The position numbers were made by a program, and so were the translations under genes. Below are positions 15,764 to 19,066 of a DNA stretch of 19,066 nt, one piece after another; the first letter of the stretch is position 1, and every line of letters starts with the position of its first letter. Below the pieces are notes generated by a model that saw only the letters and a list, made by a program, of their open reading frames with translations, was not told where the DNA came from and did not search any database. The stretch is from Gemmatimonas sp. UBA2094 (GTDB taxonomy: Bacteria; Gemmatimonadota; Gemmatimonadetes; Gemmatimonadales; Gemmatimonadaceae), in NCBI GenBank assembly GCA_002331565.1, contig DCZC01000133.1:1-19066 (forward strand), in the 5' to 3' direction.

Positions 15764-15769
15764 CTGCTC

Positions 15770-16360
15770 ATGCGACTCTCTTCATTTCCCGCGGCCGTTC
15801 TGCTGTCCATGTGTACCGGCACGGCGCATGCCCAGCGCCTCTTGCCCAGCACCACCGGCTTCAGCGTGGCGGCGAACGGCACGTACGCCAACGCCAGTGC
15901 AAAATCGCAGGACATCACGAGCACGGCGCGGCGCTTCGCCCCGCGCGGCGAGTTGTCGTACGGCGTCACGCCACGGCTGAGTCTCGTGAGCGCTGTGGTG
16001 CAGCGAGGAGCGGTCATCGAGGCTCAGCACTACGACGTGCGCAGCATCGACCTCGGAGTCCGCTACCTCGGGTTTGCCGGTCGGGTCGTGCGTCCGTTTG
16101 CCGAAGGCGGACTGGCTGTGCGCACCTTCAACCTCGCGTCGCCGGTGGGCGACGTCAGCTCCACCAATGTCGGCCCATGGGGTGCGGCCGGCTACATGTG
16201 GTTCGCCGGTGGCGGCCTCGCGCTCGAGGCGGCCGCGACCTACGGCCGGGTGACCTTCAACAACTGGCGTGTGGCCGAGATACCGGCTGCGCTGGCCCCC
16301 GTGGAGCATCGCGAACTCGGCGTACGCGCCGGTGCGCGGTGGTTCTTCCGCTCGCGTTGA
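15770..16360 (+). CDS. Small outer-membrane-like beta-barrel protein
   Basis: This 196-residue precursor starts at ATG 15770. It has a signal peptide (RLSSFPAAVLLSMC, cleavage at TAHA|Q near residue 21). The mature part is made of alternating hydrophobic/polar beta-strand-like segments rich in Gly, Tyr and Phe (ELSYGVTPRLSLVSAV, SIDLGVRYLGF, PFAEGGLAVR, LALEAAATYGRV), and it ends in RAGARWFFRSR. That layout is usual for small porin-like or OmpA/OmpW-like barrels, although the terminal residue is Arg instead of the common Phe. Its function and substrate cannot be told. It converges on the NUDIX gene with 20 nt between stops, and a strong inverted repeat follows it. Its start carries a leaderless-type promoter. 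Confidence 0.8.
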   Translation: MRLSSFPAAVLLSMCTGTAHAQRLLPSTTGFSVAANGTYANASAKSQDITSTARRFAPRGELSYGVTPRLSLVSAVVQRGAVIEAQHYDVRSIDLGVRYLGFAGRVVRPFAEGGLAVRTFNLASPVGDVSSTNVGPWGAAGYMWFAGGGLALEAAATYGRVTFNNWRVAEIPAALAPVEHRELGVRAGARWFFRSR

Positions 16361-16380
16361 TCGCGGCGATTTCTGGCCAA

Positions 16381-16773
16381 TTACGCGCCGAGTGACCGCA
16401 CGAACGCGGCGTCACTCGGCGCGAGCGGCATGGTGACAAGCGTGGCAGCGGAGAACCACCCCAAGGCGGTATGCTCGTGTGCCACCACCTCGCCGCTGAT
16501 CTCCACCGGCAGGAACACGATCTCGTACGCGCCGCCGGGATCACGCGCCACGTACAGCGGCAGACCGACCGCGCAGACAGCGACGCCGAGCTCCTCGTGC
16601 AGCTCACGCGCAATCGCGTCACGGTCGCTCTCGCCCGGTTCGCACTTGCCGCCGGCGAACTCCCACAGCCCGCCGTGCTGCTTGTGCAGCGGGCGCTGGC
16701 ACACGAGCAACGCGTCGTCGCGGCGCACCACGGCCGCGACGACACGGATGACATCGACGGACGGGGTGGTCAC
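16381..16773 (-). CDS. NUDIX hydrolase, MutT/NudG-like
   Basis: This 130-residue protein starts at GTG 16773, immediately after the TAA of the upstream peptidase gene (TAAGTG on the minus strand). The Nudix box is perfect: G42-x5-E48-x7-R56-E57-L-x-E60-E61-x-G63-V64. The preceding segment VCQRPLHKQHGGLWEFAGG is typical of the MutT/NudG branch, which hydrolyses oxidised or modified nucleoside triphosphates to monophosphates to protect the nucleotide pool. Exact substrate cannot be read from sequence. With no Shine-Dalgarno at the GTG, translation probably depends on reinitiation after the S9 peptidase. The last ~13 codons encode half of a perfect inverted repeat that may be the transcript terminator. 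Confidence 0.93.
   Translation of the reverse strand: MTTPSVDVIRVVAAVVRRDDALLVCQRPLHKQHGGLWEFAGGKCEPGESDRDAIARELHEELGVAVCAVGLPLYVARDPGGAYEIVFLPVEISGEVVAHEHTALGWFSAATLVTMPLAPSDAAFVRSLGA
16384..16423. terminator. 13-bp perfect inverted repeat within 3' end of NUDIX gene
   Basis: CGCGCCGAGTGAC (16384-16396) and GTCACTCGGCGCG (16411-16423) pair perfectly over 13 bp around a 14-nt loop. It covers the last codons of the minus-strand NUDIX gene and begins 24 nt after the stop of the convergent outer-membrane-like gene, so it could terminate both transcripts. There is no clear T-run on either side. Confidence 0.52.
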
Positions 16774-18810
16774 TTACGGCGTGATGGGCATGATGTACTT
16801 GTCGTACCAGCCAAGGTAGCGGTCGTAGCGATCCTTCACGAAGCTCGGGCGCGAGATTCCGTGGAACTGCCCCGGGTACACCACGAGCTGCGTGGGTACG
16901 CCGAGCGACTTGAGTGCCTGGTACATCTGCTCACTGCCGGCGATCGGCACGTTGAAGTCCTTCTCACCACCCATGTACAACGTGGGGGTCTTGATGCGAT
17001 CGGCCTTGTAGAACGGGTAGCTCAGCTTTTCCCACAGCTTCGGGTTCTTCCACGGCGCCCCGAGTTCGTTTTCGTACTGGAAGATGTACTGGTCCGTGCC
17101 GTACATGCTCGTCTGCAGGGCGCTGCCCGCGCCACTCGTGCCGGCCTTGAAGCGCGTGGTGGTGGCGATGGTGTAATCGGTGAGGATACCGCCATAGCTC
17201 CACCCACCGATGCCGAGACGGTCAGGGTCGATGAAGCCGAGCGACAGCACGTGATCCACACCGGCCAGCAGATCCTGCACCTCCTTGTTTCCCCAGTCGG
17301 CAAAGATGGCCTTCTTCCACGCCTGACCGCGCCCGCTACTGCCGCGATAGTTCACCTGCAACACCACGTAGCCGTGCGCCGCGAACAGTTCGCGCTCGAA
17401 CTGGAAGAGATGCTGATCCTGGCCGTTCGGGCCGCCGTGAATGCGCAGCAGCAGCGGATATTTCTTCGACGCGTCGAACCCTGCCGGCTTGGTGAGCAGC
17501 GCGCCCACGGTGAGCCCGTCCTTGTTCCTGAACTCGACGTCTTCGGTGCGTCCGAGCTGTAGTGAGGCGAACGTGCTGTCGTTGACATGCGTGAGCGCAC
17601 GCAGGGCACTGGCGTCCCACGCGAACACTTCCCCCGACCGCTGCGCCGTGCCCGTGTTGAGCACCACGCGACCGGCCTGTGACACATCGTACGAGGTAAC
17701 CACGCGGCGGCCGTCCACGAGACGGGTCATGACGCCCGTCGCCACGGCTACCTGTGCCAGATGCTGCGCCCGGTCGTCGCCCAGCAGAAAGCGCAGCGAC
17801 TTGCCGTCGGAGCTCCACGCGAGCTGGTTCACATCACGATCGAGCGACGCAGCGACCAGACGCGTGGAGCCGCCCCTGCTCGGTACGATGGCGATGGTAT
17901 TCTGCGTGTAGGCCGAGAGCTGCGGTTCGCTTCCCTGCAGATAGGCGATCTGTGAGCCATCAGGACTCCACACCGGGCCGGCATCGGGCCCCGTCCACGT
18001 GGTGAGCTTCACCGGCGTCGCTCCCGGTACGGCATCCACCACGAAGACATCACCATTGTTGAAGCGGTCCGGGTCACCGTCCATGCGCTCGCTCACGAAC
18101 GCGAGGCGCAATCCGTCGGGCGACCAGCGCGGCGAACGATCGTCGAAGTCACCGGTGGTGAGCTGAACCGCCTTGCGTGCCCCCACGTCCACGATCCACA
18201 CGTGATCACGACGCCGATCGAGATAGCCATCGCCGTCGCGCTTGAACGCGTAGCGGTCGATCACGATGGGCTTGGGGTTGCGCGTGCGCAGCGAGTCCGC
18301 CTTGCCGTCGTCGGGATCGGGATCGTGCGACACCACCGCAATGCGCCTCCCATCAGGTGACCATTCGTACTCGCTCACGCCGCCCTTGAGCTCCGTGAGG
18401 CGCACCGCCTCACCGCCGGCGCGGTCGAGGAGCCAGATCTGGCCGCCCTTCGATTCGTAGCGCCCGGAGACGAACGACAGGTAGCGATTGTCGGGGCTCC
18501 ACCGCGGATTACTCTCGCCTTCCGGGGAGCCGGCCATTCTGATGGTGCGGGTGCCGTCCCAGTGCACCATCCAGATGTCGCTGTCGCTCTTGTCCTTCGC
18601 CGAGTCGGTGGTGGTGACCGTATAGGCGATCCACTGGCCATCGGGGGAGATGCGCCCGGCGCCGACATCGCGCAGGCGGTAGATGTCGCCGGAGCGGAGC
18701 GGGCGCGCCTGCGGGGCGGATTGCGGAGCAGATTGGGCGGCGGCTGGCCCGGACGGGGCGGCCAAAGCGAGGGCTCCGGCCATCGAGAGCGAAACGAGGC
18801 GACGCGTCAT
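16774..18810 (-). CDS. Secreted S9 family prolyl oligopeptidase-like peptidase
   Basis: This 678-residue serine peptidase starts at ATG 18810 with a signal peptide (RRLVSLSMAGALALAAPSG, cleavage near AAA|Q at residue ~26). Residues ~45-400 form a seven-bladed-propeller region with repeated SPDG-type PD40 motifs (WSPDNRYL, WSPDGRRI, WSPDGLRL, WSPDGSQI), which gates access to the active site. The C-terminal alpha/beta-hydrolase domain holds the triad: Ser538 in GGWSYGG, Asp618 in GEKDF, His650 in GQFHG. It is typical of dipeptidyl-aminopeptidase/acylaminoacyl-peptidase relatives that release dipeptides or blocked residues from short peptides, probably in the periplasm. It is followed directly by the NUDIX gene. 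Seven C residues precede the ATG with no Shine-Dalgarno, and a TATCTT box lies about 57 nt upstream. Confidence 0.95.
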   Translation of the reverse strand: MTRRLVSLSMAGALALAAPSGPAAAQSAPQSAPQARPLRSGDIYRLRDVGAGRISPDGQWIAYTVTTTDSAKDKSDSDIWMVHWDGTRTIRMAGSPEGESNPRWSPDNRYLSFVSGRYESKGGQIWLLDRAGGEAVRLTELKGGVSEYEWSPDGRRIAVVSHDPDPDDGKADSLRTRNPKPIVIDRYAFKRDGDGYLDRRRDHVWIVDVGARKAVQLTTGDFDDRSPRWSPDGLRLAFVSERMDGDPDRFNNGDVFVVDAVPGATPVKLTTWTGPDAGPVWSPDGSQIAYLQGSEPQLSAYTQNTIAIVPSRGGSTRLVAASLDRDVNQLAWSSDGKSLRFLLGDDRAQHLAQVAVATGVMTRLVDGRRVVTSYDVSQAGRVVLNTGTAQRSGEVFAWDASALRALTHVNDSTFASLQLGRTEDVEFRNKDGLTVGALLTKPAGFDASKKYPLLLRIHGGPNGQDQHLFQFERELFAAHGYVVLQVNYRGSSGRGQAWKKAIFADWGNKEVQDLLAGVDHVLSLGFIDPDRLGIGGWSYGGILTDYTIATTTRFKAGTSGAGSALQTSMYGTDQYIFQYENELGAPWKNPKLWEKLSYPFYKADRIKTPTLYMGGEKDFNVPIAGSEQMYQALKSLGVPTQLVVYPGQFHGISRPSFVKDRYDRYLGWYDKYIMPITP

Positions 18811-18866
18811 GGGGGGGCGGACCGGGAAGAATCCGCGCCGGAGACGATTCCGGCGCTGTCACCGCA

Positions 18867-18872
18867 AAGATA
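18867..18872 (-). promoter_or_regulatory. Putative -10 box TATCTT for S9 peptidase-NUDIX unit
   Basis: TATCTT on the minus strand is one of the few AT-rich hexamers in the 125-bp divergent gap and would give a leader of about 50 nt. No good -35 is seen. Confidence 0.32.
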
Positions 18873-18924
18873 CCGCCTGCGGGGACGTCCGGAGTCCTCC
18901 TATGGCTGCGTACGGGCCGTACCG

Positions 18925-18930
18925 TAGCGT
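18925..18930 (+). promoter_or_regulatory. Putative -10 box TAGCGT, leaderless start at 18936
   Basis: TAGCGT ends 5 nt before ATG 18936. The intervening AGGGT is too close to the ATG to serve as a normal Shine-Dalgarno. No convincing -35. Confidence 0.35.
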
Positions 18931-18935
18931 AGGGT

Positions 18936-19066
18936 ATGGCAGAAGACATCCTCTTCCGGGCGCGCGGCCTGTCCAAGGTGTACGGCTCCGGCGGCGCCGC
19001 TGTCATCGCGCTGCAGGGCGTGGATCTCGACGTGTCGGCCGGCGAGTTCGTGGTCATCCTCGGGCC
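18936..19066 (+). CDS. ABC transporter ATP-binding protein, LolD/MacB-like, 3' end outside window
   Basis: Only the first 43 codons are present. They read [20 protein letters not shown], then [17 protein letters not shown] and VVILGP, the A-loop Tyr and the strand leading into Walker A. The Walker A lysine itself would lie just past the edge. The Gly/Ala insert before [10 protein letters not shown] is typical of the MacB/LolD/FtsE-type ATPases that work with MacB-like or lipoprotein-releasing permeases. The subfamily is tentative on so short a piece. It is divergent from the S9 peptidase gene, with 125 bp between them. Confidence 0.85.
   Translation, partial: MAEDILFRARGLSKVYGSGGAAVIALQGVDLDVSAGEFVVILG

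Noticed and set aside
15535..15771. Possible 78-residue minus-strand gene in the 264-bp gap
   Set aside because: Its start would overlap the outer-membrane gene's start head-to-head. It runs through a strong hairpin, its codon use is less GC3-rich than neighbours, and no family is recognised. A small chance remains that its distal part is real.
16471..17562. 363-residue plus-strand open frame
   Set aside because: It is antisense to the NUDIX and S9 peptidase genes, with no domain.

Overview
The window is about 19 kb of dense, high-GC bacterial chromosome. It looks like a member of the Gemmatimonadota or a close relative. This is inferred from the gene set and style: a multidomain PIG-L deacetylase beside a sodium:solute symporter, a Tat-exported TldD paired with PmbA/TldE, secreted M20 and S9 peptidases, carboxypeptidase-regulatory-like secreted proteins, and several starts that look leaderless. 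No rRNA, tRNA, CRISPR array, insertion sequence or phage module is visible.

Layout, left to right. Positions 1-2577 (+) hold a PIG-L family deacetylase cut by the left edge. It converges on a two-gene unit on the minus strand: an unlisted 31-residue one-helix microprotein (4365-4270) followed 11 nt later by a sodium:solute symporter (4258-2594). Next on the minus strand is a secreted M20 metallopeptidase (6011-4563). It is divergent from a tldD-pmbA pair on the plus strand (6191-9216), in which TldD carries a Tat signal and the 4-nt overlap implies coupled translation. A secreted 580-residue protein of unknown function with a carboxypeptidase-regulatory-like domain follows (9284-11026). It converges on a Tat-exported DsrE-like protein (11816-11097).

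Positions 12007-12279 (+) encode a two-helix membrane protein resembling the superinfection-immunity family, convergent with malQ (13841-12378). Upstream of malQ and divergent from it is a short decayed remnant that reads like the first ~50 residues of an SLC45-type sugar transporter. This suggests the locus once had a sugar permease beside the 4-alpha-glucanotransferase. A VWA-domain protein (14174-15505), a hairpin-bearing gap, a small outer-membrane-like protein (15770-16360), and a minus-strand S9 peptidase-NUDIX pair (18810-16381) come next. The last feature is the first 43 codons of an ABC transporter ATPase (18936 to the right edge).

Common themes are peptide and amino-acid handling outside the cytoplasm (M20, S9, TldD/TldE, NUDIX as housekeeping) and alpha-glucan metabolism (malQ). 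Four start codons have a TANNNT box ending 5-6 nt before them and no Shine-Dalgarno, a repeated pattern pointing to leaderless mRNAs. I see no defence island or unmistakably new system. The best leads are the symporter-linked microprotein, the export question for the TldD/TldE pair, the transporter relic, and the leaderless promoter pattern.
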